This document shows positions 6,603 to 14,612 of a stretch of DNA of 23,553 nt, piece by piece. The notes below the pieces were generated by a model, which was not told where the DNA came from, searched no databases, and was given only the letters and a program-made list of their open reading frames with translations. Made by a program: the position numbers and the translations under genes. The stretch comes from JAAYBY01 sp964465385. GTDB taxonomy: Bacteria; Bacillota; Clostridia; Saccharofermentanales; UBA5734. Within the stretch, counting starts at the first letter, position 1, and every line of letters starts with the position of its first letter. The DNA is taken from the NCBI GenBank assembly GCA_964465385.1, contig CAYXIM010000017.1, positions 1 to 23,553 of the forward strand. Direction: 5' to 3'.

Positions 6603-9338
6603 TCAGGCATCGCTTGTATCTGGGGCTGCAGCCTCTTCTTGTGGCCGTGTTTCGATCAACACGGGGCGCACACCGGTTCCACCAACAGGCGGTGGTGACA
6701 GACGCATGGGGGTTGCGCGCCGTCTGGCACGCCGGCGGGCCAGCCAGGTCAGCAAGAGCAAGACCAGCAAGGACCCCAGGGAGATCAGCCCCCCTGTCCG
6801 CAGCCAGGGCGGTCGATAAACCATTTCCAGGCTGTGGGCACCAGCAGGTACCGGCAGCAAAATCAGGCCGTCATCGAGCATCTGGGTAGGCTGTGGCTGA
6901 CCATTGAGGGTGACCGTCCAGCCCGGATCTGCCGGGGTCGTCAGCAACAGCACGCCTGGCTGTTCAGCCAGCAACTGCCCCTTGACCCGTGTCGGTTTAA
7001 ACGTTGTGACGGTCAGGCTTTGCCCCATCAGCTGGGAGATGCCGTTTTCAAAGACCAGCCGGTCCAGGGCGCAGGCATGCAGCTCAAAGCGGCCGTTTTC
7101 AGGGCTGTCTGCTTCAAAGGTCACCACAAAGGTGACCTGGCTCCCCGCAGGAACCTGACCGCAGTCCACCAGGGTGGACCGGCGGGCGTTAAACTCGATT
7201 TTCGTCTCATCAATCAGCACATAGCCGTGTTTGGCCCGGTTGGCCGGGACATCAAAATACAAATAGAGGGCCTGGTCTTCCTGGGTGTCAACGGTCAGAC
7301 GAGCGGTTGCCTCTTGGTCGGCAACACCTTTCCGGTAGGCAAACTGATGTGATCCTTTGCTGGTAAAAGACAGGTTGTTGAGTTCCCCTTCATCGGTTGT
7401 CAGCGGGCGGAAGACGTCTTTTTCACCGGACAGGGCTTCAAAAAGCCTGTTTTGGGCATCAAAGGGACTGCCCGGTCCGCTTTGCCAGTCCAGCAACGCC
7501 TCCGACCCCAAGAGGCCGAAGGAAAGGGCGTAGGGGTTGCGGTAAGTCGTGATCTGGTCTGTCTGTGCTTGGAGCTGAAGCAGGTCATAAACCTGCTCGC
7601 CAGAACGGCGGATCAGATACTTCAACCCAAAAAGGGAATCCAGAACCAGCGTTGAACCCTCGTATTTGTAGCTGTTGATGCCGTTGCTGTGATAGCCCAG
7701 GTTTTCAAAGAACGTGACCGGCTTGGTTTGCATGGTGGAGGCAAAAATGGAAATCCCGCGGTAGGAATAAAGGAAGGGGTCGTTGGTCGTTCGGGGCGGT
7801 TGCACCTCCAGGCGATAAAAGCCATCCCCCTCCTCCCGATCAATCCGTTTGAGTTCCTGGCGGATCTCTGCCACCTGTCGACCATCCAGGTAGCCGTCCC
7901 GGTTGGACAACGATTCGGCCAGGTCAATCATGTGCAAAGAAACGAACACATGAACCGCCAGCTCCACAACAACCAGGATCAGCAGGGCGCGGGACCAGTC
8001 AAAACGGCTGATCGAGCGGCTGTGCGGCAAAGTCAGGAGCACGGCGTACAGGACAATGAAAAGCAAGGTCACCAGCACGGTCAGCCAGGAAGGGGGTGAT
8101 GCCAGCACTTTCTGGGCCAGCAGAACCGACCCGGCTGCCGCCAGGGCCAGTCCCCCGATCTGCCGGCCGGAAAAAGACGGCACCTCTTCCAAGGCGGGAT
8201 AGGCCATGGTCAAAACCAGAAAAACATAGACGAACGCGTTGCGGTAGGGTAGCTGGTTGGGAAAGTGCAGGCCATGCCAGATAAAGTTAAAGACGTTGAC
8301 GTTAAAGCTGATGACCAGGAAAACAAATAGGCTCAGGTTCAGCAGTTTCTCCTTGACAGAGAGACGCCGGGATAAGACATACAGCGGCAGCAGGAACAAC
8401 AGCAAGATGCCTGCATACAGGTTGGGCATGCCGCTGCGGATGGCCGGGGGCTGCAGCAGGTAATGCTGGCCCATGTAGTCCAGCAGGTCATACAAATGCT
8501 GCCAGTCAACTGGAAACGCATCACCGGCAGCCGACGTGGCCTGCAGGGAAAAGAAGGTCGGTAGCGACAAGACGGCAGACAGGCCGGCCCCAAGGGCAGT
8601 AAACAGCACCGTCCGCCCGATGGCTGCAAAAAAAGGACCCGGCCGGGCAAGCGTCTGGTATTGAAAAAGGCAGACCAGAAAATACAGGCCTGTGAACAGG
8701 CAGGCAAAAAAGGCCATGTAGTAATTGCTGTAGATCAGCAAAGCCAACGACAAGGTGTAAAGCAGCCAGCGACCGTCCCGGACCATGCGGACCAGGCCCA
8801 GCAACAGCAAAGGCAACAAAAACAAGGTGTCCAGCCACATGATGTTCCAGTAATAGGCCATCGAAAAAGCGGACAAGGCGTAAAAGGATGAAAGAACCAC
8901 CATAAGCAGGCTGTCCTTGCGGTGGACACCAGCCAGGAAACGGTAAAAGCAGGCCCCAGCCAAGCCGATTTTCACCACGACCAGCAACAAGACAGCCTCT
9001 GTCAGGTAGGCGGGAGGAAACAACAGGATCAGCAGGTTCAGCGGGCTGGCCAGGTAGTAGGCGAAAAGGGCATAGAAATTAACACCCAGGCCGCCCGACC
9101 AGGAGTATAGCAGGCTTTCACCGGCTTTGAGCTTATGCTGCAATTCGGCTAAAAAGGGAGCGTATTGGTGGAACAGGTCAATGGTCAAAACGTTGCGGTT
9201 GGCGATGGGAAAAACACCCCGCGTGAAAAAACCCAGCAACAAAAGAGCAGCGGGTATCCCGAAGGCCAGCCAGGCCAGCCGGTTGGCATGGGCTCTGGCC
9301 TTGATGCGGTGCAAGATGGCTTTACAATCAACGGTCAT
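6603..9338 (-). CDS. YfhO family polytopic membrane protein
   Basis: 911-aa protein of the YfhO family, which has a glycosyltransferase-C-like membrane fold; Bacillus and Listeria members take part in sugar decoration of (lipo)teichoic acids, but the substrate here is unknown. The N-terminal half (about residues 20-470) has roughly a dozen membrane helices and the family hallmark LTIDLFHQYAPF near residue 52. A large extracytoplasmic region follows (about 480-860). A last helix (ISLGSLLVLLLLTWLA) precedes an Arg-rich cytoplasmic tail. AGGAGG lies six bases before the ATG. The start overlaps the end of the SRAP gene by 11 bases, so it is the third gene of the panE-SRAP-yfhO operon. I see no convincing U-tract terminator after it. 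Confidence 0.88.
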   Translation of the reverse strand: MTVDCKAILHRIKARAHANRLAWLAFGIPAALLLLGFFTRGVFPIANRNVLTIDLFHQYAPFLAELQHKLKAGESLLYSWSGGLGVNFYALFAYYLASPLNLLILLFPPAYLTEAVLLLVVVKIGLAGACFYRFLAGVHRKDSLLMVVLSSFYALSAFSMAYYWNIMWLDTLFLLPLLLLGLVRMVRDGRWLLYTLSLALLIYSNYYMAFFACLFTGLYFLVCLFQYQTLARPGPFFAAIGRTVLFTALGAGLSAVLSLPTFFSLQATSAAGDAFPVDWQHLYDLLDYMGQHYLLQPPAIRSGMPNLYAGILLLFLLPLYVLSRRLSVKEKLLNLSLFVFLVISFNVNVFNFIWHGLHFPNQLPYRNAFVYVFLVLTMAYPALEEVPSFSGRQIGGLALAAAGSVLLAQKVLASPPSWLTVLVTLLFIVLYAVLLTLPHSRSISRFDWSRALLILVVVELAVHVFVSLHMIDLAESLSNRDGYLDGRQVAEIRQELKRIDREEGDGFYRLEVQPPRTTNDPFLYSYRGISIFASTMQTKPVTFFENLGYHSNGINSYKYEGSTLVLDSLFGLKYLIRRSGEQVYDLLQLQAQTDQITTYRNPYALSFGLLGSEALLDWQSGPGSPFDAQNRLFEALSGEKDVFRPLTTDEGELNNLSFTSKGSHQFAYRKGVADQEATARLTVDTQEDQALYLYFDVPANRAKHGYVLIDETKIEFNARRSTLVDCGQVPAGSQVTFVVTFEADSPENGRFELHACALDRLVFENGISQLMGQSLTVTTFKPTRVKGQLLAEQPGVLLLTTPADPGWTVTLNGQPQPTQMLDDGLILLPVPAGAHSLEMVYRPPWLRTGGLISLGSLLVLLLLTWLARRRARRRATPMRLSPPPVGGTGVRPVLIETRPQEEAAAPDTSDA

Positions 9339-9981
9339 GGGGGTCCTCCTGGCTGATGTGATCAGCCGGTGCTTGGGCGGCAGCGGTCAGGGATGGCCCG
9401 GCAGGCGCCTGAATCAGGGCCAGGGCCCGGGCTTCATCGGCCAAGTAGGCACGTATGTCCTCCCAGTCAATCAACAGCGGCATGCGGCTGTGGACCGGCT
9501 GGACAATGTCATTGGCCGGCGCTGTCAACACAACGAAACGCATGACAGCCCGCCCTTTGGTGTCTACACCCGGCCTGGCGACAGCAGCTAAAAATAAAAG
9601 CTGTTGACGGGCATGCGAAAAACGTATTTTTTGTTTGCCGCCGGATTCCTTCACCTGCCATTCATAAAAGGCATGAGCCGGCAACAGCAGCCGAGCGGTT
9701 TGAAACGCCTGCCGGAAGAGCGGCTTTTCCGCAACCGTTTCGCTGCGGGCGTTGATAATCAGGCCGCTGCCAAACGGGTTCTCAAAGCCCCACAGGGCCA
9801 GTTCGGCGACCAAATCTGGCCCTTTGAGACGAACAGCCGGCACAAGGCAGCCTGGCGTCAGCTCGCCCAGTTTCATGTCAGCAAGCAGGGGCGACTGACG
9901 GTAACGCTTGGCCACCCCTTCCATTAATGTTGTGAAAGGCGCCTGTGTCCCCTGCTGATCAAGCCAGTAGCGCCCGCACAC
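9328..9981 (-). CDS. SRAP-family DNA-protein crosslink protein (YedK/HMCES-like)
   Basis: Forms a protective covalent thiazolidine link with abasic sites in single-stranded DNA; 217 aa with the start proposed here. The catalytic residue must be Cys2, freed after Met removal. That is met by the GTG at 9981 (fMet-Cys-Gly-Arg-Tyr), with AAGGGG nine bases upstream, and not by the longer TTG start at 9987, which would give Met-Lys-Val-Cys. The other active-site residues are present: Asn77 in NARSET, Glu107 in FYEW, His164 in HSRMP. It starts six bases after the panE stop and overlaps yfhO. The family was named for SOS-associated neighbourhoods in bacteria; no LexA-type box is seen upstream of this operon. 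Confidence 0.93.
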   Translation of the reverse strand: MCGRYWLDQQGTQAPFTTLMEGVAKRYRQSPLLADMKLGELTPGCLVPAVRLKGPDLVAELALWGFENPFGSGLIINARSETVAEKPLFRQAFQTARLLLPAHAFYEWQVKESGGKQKIRFSHARQQLLFLAAVARPGVDTKGRAVMRFVVLTAPANDIVQPVHSRMPLLIDWEDIRAYLADEARALALIQAPAGPSLTAAAQAPADHISQEDPHDR

Positions 9982-9987
9982 CTTCAA

Positions 9988-10929
9988 TCACCCCTTGTCA
10001 ACCTGGTCAGGCCCCTGCCCGTAGGCTGCTTCCAAGGCCTGGATGCGCTGGGCAAAAAAGCGGTTGACCGGCGCAGGCAGGCTGTGTTTGTCTGCCAGCT
10101 GAATCACCGTTCCGGCAAAGAGGGCCACTTCAGTGGGTCGTTTGGCCAGCGCATCCTGACGCATGGATGGGCTGGCATCCGCCTGCAGGGTGCGCAGGAT
10201 CTGGACGGCCCGTGTGACGTCTGCTTCGCCCAGCATGATCCCTTCTGCCTGGGCCACTGGGATCACCTCCCGCATAGCTGCCAGCATGGTTTCAAAGCGC
10301 TCGGCTGTGTTCAGCACACCCCCGTAAGTTGTTTCATAAACCATGCAGGCCTGGTTGATGCCCACATTGAGCAAAAACTTGGCCCAAATGGCACGCCGGA
10401 TGTCCGACTCAAGCGTATAAGGAATGCCGGCCCGGCCTAAAAAGTCACCAAGCGCCGCCAGGGCCGCTTGCTGGCCGGGATCGACAAGGCCGATCTGAAG
10501 CCGACCCAGCCTGGAATAGCTGACCTGGGAGCCGTCTCGGACCGCATCCATCCCAATGGCCACACAAGGCAGGACGCGCGTTGCCCCGTAACGGTGTGCG
10601 ATCTCTTCTTCACTGACAATACCGTTGAGCAGCGACACGATCAGGGTGTTGGGCCCGACCACCGGTCGCATGGTCTCCAGTGCCTGGTCCAGATCAGGGT
10701 ATTTGGTTGCCACAAGGACCAAGTCAGCCAGCCTGGCCTGTGAGGCTTGAGTCACCGGCAAGGTGACCGCTGTTCCATTGACAAAAACGGGACGTTTGTG
10801 GTGGCGGGCATAGCGGTCCGCATCCATGACAAAGGTCAGGGCTTCATGGCCGAAGGCCTGCTGGATAAGTGAACCGTACATGATGCCCAGTGCCCCCATC
10901 CCGATGATGGCTGTGTGATTGATGGTCAT
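9988..10929 (-). CDS. panE: 2-dehydropantoate 2-reductase (ketopantoate reductase)
   Basis: NADPH-dependent reduction of ketopantoate to pantoate in pantothenate and coenzyme A synthesis; 313 aa. The Rossmann motif IGMGALG has Gly10, Gly12 and Gly15, Lys76 lies in TKYPDL, Asn102 in SLLNG, and catalytic Lys184 in WAKFLLNVGINQ with the following Asn residues. The C-terminal helical domain is complete. Distant family members act on other 2-keto acids, so the exact substrate is likely but not certain; no panB or panC is nearby. First gene of the operon with SRAP and yfhO, from an extended -10 promoter divergent to the ferritin-like gene. Confidence 0.85.
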   Translation of the reverse strand: MTINHTAIIGMGALGIMYGSLIQQAFGHEALTFVMDADRYARHHKRPVFVNGTAVTLPVTQASQARLADLVLVATKYPDLDQALETMRPVVGPNTLIVSLLNGIVSEEEIAHRYGATRVLPCVAIGMDAVRDGSQVSYSRLGRLQIGLVDPGQQAALAALGDFLGRAGIPYTLESDIRRAIWAKFLLNVGINQACMVYETTYGGVLNTAERFETMLAAMREVIPVAQAEGIMLGEADVTRAVQILRTLQADASPSMRQDALAKRPTEVALFAGTVIQLADKHSLPAPVNRFFAQRIQALEAAYGQGPDQVDKG

Positions 10930-10962
10930 GGTGTCTTGTTCCTTCCAATCAAAACTAGCTGT

Positions 10963-10971
10963 ATTATATCA
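10963..10971 (-). promoter_or_regulatory. Extended -10 promoter of the panE-SRAP-yfhO operon
   Basis: On the minus strand, TGATATAAT (-10 TATAAT at 10968-10963) forms an extended -10. No good -35 is visible. It lies 34 bases upstream of the panE ATG and about 45 bases from the oppositely directed -10 of the ferritin-like gene. Confidence 0.6.
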
Positions 10972-11012
10972 AAAAAGAGGCTGGCCCGGCTGAAACCAGC
11001 TGATTTCTTTTG

Positions 11013-11021
11013 TGCTATACT
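11013..11021 (+). promoter_or_regulatory. Extended -10 promoter of the ferritin-like gene
   Basis: TGC-TATACT (-10 at 11016-11021) is an extended -10 with a poor -35, about 50 bases before the ATG. The 45 bases between the two divergent -10 elements hold a short inverted repeat (CTGG...CCAG, 10981-10999), possibly a shared operator. No PerR or Fur box is recognisable. Confidence 0.58.
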
Positions 11022-11073
11022 GAACATGCATTCATTCATCCACACCCAAAAGGACAAAGCAGGAGGTAATCAC

Positions 11074-11568
11074 ATGGGTAAGCGTGCAGTCGAGATTGCA
11101 GGTCTGGACGTTAACGAATTGATCCAGCAGCTCAACGAAGCCCTGGCAGAAGAATGGCTGGCCTATTATCAGTATTGGATCGGAGCCCGCGTTATGGAGG
11201 GCCCCATGAGAACCGCTGTGGAAGCAGAACTGCTCGAGCATGCCAGAGAGGAACTGGATCATGCGGAACAAGTGGCAGAACGGATCATTCAACTGGGCGG
11301 CACCCCGCTTTTGAACCCCAAGGACTGGGTCGCCTATTCCAAATGCGCCTATGAAGAGCCCACGGATCCGCATGTCAAGGCTGTTCTGGAACAAAACCTC
11401 AAAGGGGAGCGCTGTGCCATCGACCGGTATCAAAAGCTGGCCTCTTTCACCCATGGCAAAGACCATGCCACCTACCAGATGGCGGTCGGTATCCTGAACG
11501 ATGAGCTTGAGCATGAAAATGACATCGAAGACTGGCTGACTGACATGGAGCTCATGATGAAGAGGTGA
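11074..11568 (+). CDS. Ferritin-like diiron protein (bacterioferritin/Dps-like)
   Basis: Four-helix-bundle iron protein, 164 aa; likely iron storage or peroxide detoxification in the cytosol. The ligand pattern of a diiron ferritin-like bundle is present: Glu27, Glu60-x-x-His63, Glu112, Glu144-x-x-His147. The start is ATG 11074, with AGGAGG seven bases upstream; the frame stays open upstream to about 10915, but that stretch holds the promoter. It is the only plus-strand gene, is monocistronic, and has its own promoter and terminator. A bacterioferritin, a Dps-like protein or a rubrerythrin-like protein lacking the rubredoxin domain are all possible; no Cys4 rubredoxin motif is present. With dfx it points to oxygen and iron stress defence. 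Confidence 0.85.
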   Translation: MGKRAVEIAGLDVNELIQQLNEALAEEWLAYYQYWIGARVMEGPMRTAVEAELLEHAREELDHAEQVAERIIQLGGTPLLNPKDWVAYSKCAYEEPTDPHVKAVLEQNLKGERCAIDRYQKLASFTHGKDHATYQMAVGILNDELEHENDIEDWLTDMELMMKR

Positions 11569-11601
11569 CCCCAGCTGCTTGACGCAGGAACACCTGATAA
11601 T

Positions 11602-11640
11602 CAAACGGGGCTTGCACCTGCAAGCCCCGTTTGTTGTTGT
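11602..11640 (+). terminator. Strong intrinsic terminator of the ferritin-like gene
   Basis: CAAACGGGGCTTGCA (11602-11616) and its perfect 15-base complement (11619-11633) form a long GC-rich stem, followed by a T-rich tail TTGTTGTTGTT. It lies between the convergent ends of the ferritin-like gene and the zinc-ribbon gene. The other strand lacks a T-tract, so it mainly serves the plus strand. Confidence 0.88.
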
Positions 11641-11660
11641 TCGTGGTTGCCGGCTGACGA

Positions 11661-13211
11661 TCAGGGCACCAGCATCGGAAACCCAACGCGTGTGAAGTCC
11701 CAGCTCCATGCATCGTCCTGATAAATGCCCATCTGGTCCGGGCCGTATCGCACAATGGTGTAGGGATCGGTTGTGCCATCCAGGTCAATCATCAACAGAT
11801 CATCCTCCAGCCACCAGCTGCCTTCGAAGCTGCCAATCAGCTCCCAACCGTCCCCGCTCCAGTCGTCAATAGTCGCATCGTCATCCGTTTTCACAGAGCC
11901 GGTCACTTGAAGCACACCGTCCATATCAAACGACAGGGCGGCATAGATGCCTTCATCGTCCGGCTCATCTGGCACCCAGGTGCTGTTCAAGTATTCTGCC
12001 ATGGTCGGTTCTAGACCCACGCGGAAGAGCTCATGCGTGTCCTGGGTGTCGATATCAGTCAGGATCATCTGGTCATCATTTACAGCTTCAACGCTGTACC
12101 AGATGCTGGCGGCATCCTGCTGATCAATGACCAGTTCATTGCCAAATGCGAACCAGCCTTGCCAGTAATACACGTCCAGAAACCACACATCCTGATCCAG
12201 CCAGCGGTCCAGGTTGGTTTCTGAAACAGAGGATGCAAATGAGGAAGCCAGCATACCATCTTCGGTGAAAGCCACAATGTAGGCGTCGTGGTCCTCGTCA
12301 GGCATGGACACCCACTGGCCCGGCAGGTAATCGAAAAGGTCCAGATCCTGCTCGGAAGGCTCTGTGGTTGTTTCAGAGCTTGTCGGATCTGGGTCATCCG
12401 GATCTGGCAGGTCATCTAACGTGATCAAAAAGGTGAAAACCAGATCTGGTTCCTTGCTGATCCTGCCGGCATGGTAGTGCAGGCTAACGGTTTTCAGGTC
12501 TTTGGGTTTTTGGAAAAGCAGCCAACCCGAAAGCCATTCCCCTGTTTCCAGAGGCACGCCACTTTTCAAGGCATCTTCATTGTTGTAATACGTATCCTGG
12601 TCAGCGCCAATCCGGTCATCAACCGATCCTGCGTCATCCACCAGGAAAAACTGGCTGGCATCTGGCACCTCTTTTTCTTTTTTGGCACGGTTTTCAACTG
12701 TCAACCAAACCAAGATATGCTCAAATCCTTCTTGTGCCTCACCATAGAGATAATCCGGATCCGGGCGACTGATCTCATCAACTGTCAGAGCCAGGCCGCC
12801 ATGCAGGCCGGTTTCACCAAGAGCCAGCGGTTCAAGCACGGCTTCTGTCACCGTTGGTCTCTCACGGGAAGTTGTCTCAGTGGTCTCTTCCTGGATACGC
12901 TTGCCCAGCACACGCGTGGCTAGAAAAACACCCAAGGCCAACACAACAACCACAGCCACACTGATCCCGATGATCAGGCCGGTCTTCTTTTTGGGTTGGG
13001 CGGCTGGTTGTGGCTGAGGTGCCACAGGCAGTGGCTGAGGTGGTGCCAGGGGTGCTTGAGGGGCCACAGGCGGTGGCTGAGAAGCCACAGGGGGCGCTTG
13101 TGGTGCCGCAGGCGGCTGTCCAGCCGGATCAGATTGTTGAAGTGGTTGGCCGCAGGTCTTACAAAAGACATCGTCTGGACCGGACGGTGAACCACAGTGT
13201 TGGCAAAACAT
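11661..13211 (-). CDS. Zinc-ribbon, single-TM protein with duplicated extracytoplasmic C-terminal domain
   Basis: 516-aa protein of unknown function. It starts with a zinc ribbon (Cys3, Cys6, Cys17, Cys20), then a Pro/Gln/Ala-rich linker (residues 25-75) built from repeats, one membrane helix (77-99), a beta-rich region resembling DUF4352/telokin-like domains (about 125-270), and an acidic linker. Two tandem related domains follow, 290-402 and 403-516: both open YLxxxWV, share a strand ending DG, and close with an F-x-RVG type motif. The start is ATG 13211 with GGAGGAAA just upstream; a longer frame to 13262 lacks a ribosome binding site. Zinc-ribbon plus TM proteins of this sort are common in Clostridia as envelope proteins. 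The layout suggests a cytosolic sensor or anchor with outside ligand-binding domains, which is inference. Confidence 0.8.
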   Translation of the reverse strand: MFCQHCGSPSGPDDVFCKTCGQPLQQSDPAGQPPAAPQAPPVASQPPPVAPQAPLAPPQPLPVAPQPQPAAQPKKKTGLIIGISVAVVVVLALGVFLATRVLGKRIQEETTETTSRERPTVTEAVLEPLALGETGLHGGLALTVDEISRPDPDYLYGEAQEGFEHILVWLTVENRAKKEKEVPDASQFFLVDDAGSVDDRIGADQDTYYNNEDALKSGVPLETGEWLSGWLLFQKPKDLKTVSLHYHAGRISKEPDLVFTFLITLDDLPDPDDPDPTSSETTTEPSEQDLDLFDYLPGQWVSMPDEDHDAYIVAFTEDGMLASSFASSVSETNLDRWLDQDVWFLDVYYWQGWFAFGNELVIDQQDAASIWYSVEAVNDDQMILTDIDTQDTHELFRVGLEPTMAEYLNSTWVPDEPDDEGIYAALSFDMDGVLQVTGSVKTDDDATIDDWSGDGWELIGSFEGSWWLEDDLLMIDLDGTTDPYTIVRYGPDQMGIYQDDAWSWDFTRVGFPMLVP

Positions 13212-13489
13212 AGCCGTTTCCTCCTTCGTCGTCTGCAGAACTGTTTCTTCTCCATCATACACGAAAGCCGATAGATCGGGTAGAGGCTCCGCTCAAAGCC
13301 AGATCCTCAAAACCAAAGCTGGCCGCGTGCAATCATTTGGTTCGTTTAGCACGTCACATGGGCAGAGCTGTTCAATCTCTGCAAGGCATGATCCCCCAAA
13401 AAGAGACCTCTGTTTTAAACCCAGTAAAGACCCGACCGGGCCAGGCCTGGAGGGGTCTTTTTACCGGTTTTGAACCGATTCGGCTTGCT
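13212..13489. other. Intergenic region, 278 bases, with hairpins only
   Basis: The longest gap in the window. It holds a hairpin AAAGACCC (13426-13433) / GGGTCTTT (13453-13460) that probably ends the signalling operon, and a weaker one, GCAGAG/CTCTGC, around 13361-13384. I found no convincing -35/-10 pair for the zinc-ribbon gene: TATGAT at about 13260-13255 has a poor -35. No coding frame here shows a ribosome binding site or a recognisable protein. Confidence 0.5.
13425..13461 (-). terminator. Likely terminator of the signalling operon
   Basis: AAAGACCC pairs with GGGTCTTT around a GC-rich 19-base interior, 29 bases after the pseudo-receiver stop codon. The T-tract is short on the minus strand (TTTACTGG) and better on the plus strand (TTTTTACC), so the direction is uncertain. 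Confidence 0.5.
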
Positions 13490-13876
13490 TTACAGGCTGT
13501 CGATCACGGCCACCAGGTACTCCCCGCTGACGTTGATCGAGCTGAAAAAAAAGGCATCAATCCGCTGGTCACTTTTGGCCAGGGTCACTTGCTGCGCGAG
13601 TTGAGGGTAGGTGTTTTCATCAACAATGTAAGCCACTTTACACTGGGGTCTTTGGCTGCGGATGGTCAGCAGGCGCCGGTTCCAGTCGTCCACGTTATAG
13701 GGGGCAGGTGCACGCACCTCAACCAGCAACACATCTGGCTTGATATGCTGGCATAGTTTTTCAACTTGATCGGGCCTTTCTTCACTGAAAATCCTGAACG
13801 TGGCATTGGACCTGAGAAATTTATGGACACCGCTGGCCAGCAAGGCGTTGGGTATACTGATGATGATGTTTTTCAA
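13490..13876 (-). CDS. Degenerate receiver-like protein (pseudo-receiver)
   Basis: 128 aa with the proposed TTG start at 13876, which has GGAGGT seven bases upstream and gives the receiver-like opening MKNIIISIPN. Longer frames from ATG 13891 or GTG 13927 lack a ribosome binding site. The pattern follows a CheY-like fold and lines up with the neighbouring response regulator: DVLLVEV matches its DLILMDV. Every active residue is replaced: the acidic pair by Ile-Pro, the phospho-accepting Asp by Glu53, the Thr/Ser by Val, the conserved Lys by Ser in FFFSS. There is no output domain. It is last in the operon with the kinase and regulator, 111 bases after the regulator gene. A role as a phosphorylation-independent partner of the neighbouring proteins is inference. 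Confidence 0.68.
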   Translation of the reverse strand: MKNIIISIPNALLASGVHKFLRSNATFRIFSEERPDQVEKLCQHIKPDVLLVEVRAPAPYNVDDWNRRLLTIRSQRPQCKVAYIVDENTYPQLAQQVTLAKSDQRIDAFFFSSINVSGEYLVAVIDSL

Positions 13877-13987
13877 ACCGTACACCTCCATAAATGTGTT
13901 TTCAACCACGCGGGTTAAATTTACCACATTTAAAGTGGGTTCACATCGTCCAAAAGGGCGATTGCAGCAGTTTTTCTGTTAGGTTGA

Positions 13988-14608
13988 CTAAAAGCCTGGG
14001 ATGATCAGTTTTTGATTGACCACGTCTACGACCAGCTGCAAGGTGTTTTTGTAAGATGTTTTCATGAGCATGTTGCTGATATGCTGCTTGACGGTCCGTT
14101 CCCCAATCCCCAATTGATCAGCCACTTCCTTGTAGCTGTGGCCGTTGACCAGTTCGCGCAGCACATCCAGCTCACGCGCCGTAAATTCGACGCTGCTGGC
14201 CAGCCCAATGTCCAAAACCGGTGTCCGGTCCGGATAAAGGCACTCTCCGGCCATGGTCCGGTCCATCAGCTGGAGCAGTTCCTGACCGTCTTCCTTGTAC
14301 CAGAAGCTGTCGCAAGATGCCTGCCTGGCCTTGCGGACAAAGCTTTCCTCAGGCAGCGAGGTGATGATGATAATCTTGACTTGCGGATAACGTTCCTTAA
14401 TGGTTTTGGCCGCCTCGATTCCGTTTTCACCCTGGGCTGTAAAAACATCCATCAAAATCAAGTCCACCTGGCCGGTCATACAAAAGGCAATGGCGTTACG
14501 GGCGTTTTCAATCGATGCCACCAAGCTGTAGCGTCCCGAACGCTCGATTGTCTCTTCAAAGAGCTGCCGGACCATCCGCTGGTCCTCCACAACAAGCACA
14601 CGTATCAT
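13988..14608 (-). CDS. NarL/LuxR-family response regulator
   Basis: DNA-binding response regulator, 206 aa. The receiver (1-120) has acidic pocket Glu8-Asp9, phospho-acceptor Asp54 in LILMDV, Thr83/Ser84 and Lys105. A linker leads to a LuxR-type helix-turn-helix (about 143-200, FTARELDVLRELVNGHSYKE followed by VADQLGIGERTVKQHI). All phosphorylation residues are intact. AAGGGTGATGAC precedes the ATG, and the start is four bases after the kinase stop, so it is the cognate partner of the kinase at 14613-15908. Targets are unknown; autoregulation of the operon is common in this class. Confidence 0.93.
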   Translation of the reverse strand: MIRVLVVEDQRMVRQLFEETIERSGRYSLVASIENARNAIAFCMTGQVDLILMDVFTAQGENGIEAAKTIKERYPQVKIIIITSLPEESFVRKARQASCDSFWYKEDGQELLQLMDRTMAGECLYPDRTPVLDIGLASSVEFTARELDVLRELVNGHSYKEVADQLGIGERTVKQHISNMLMKTSYKNTLQLVVDVVNQKLIIPGF

Positions 14609-14612
14609 GTCA

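Noticed and set aside
10915..11073. N-terminal extension of the ferritin-like protein by 53 codons
   Set aside because: The stretch contains the divergent promoters and the AGGAGG ribosome binding site before ATG 11074; the family starts close to this ATG.
12996..13140. Tandem repeat or CRISPR-like array
   Set aside because: The repetitive DNA encodes the Pro/Gln/Ala-rich linker of the zinc-ribbon membrane protein; units are irregular and without spacers.
13337..13756. Plus-strand gene starting in the 13212-13489 gap
   Set aside because: No ribosome binding site, mostly antisense to the pseudo-receiver gene, no recognisable protein features.
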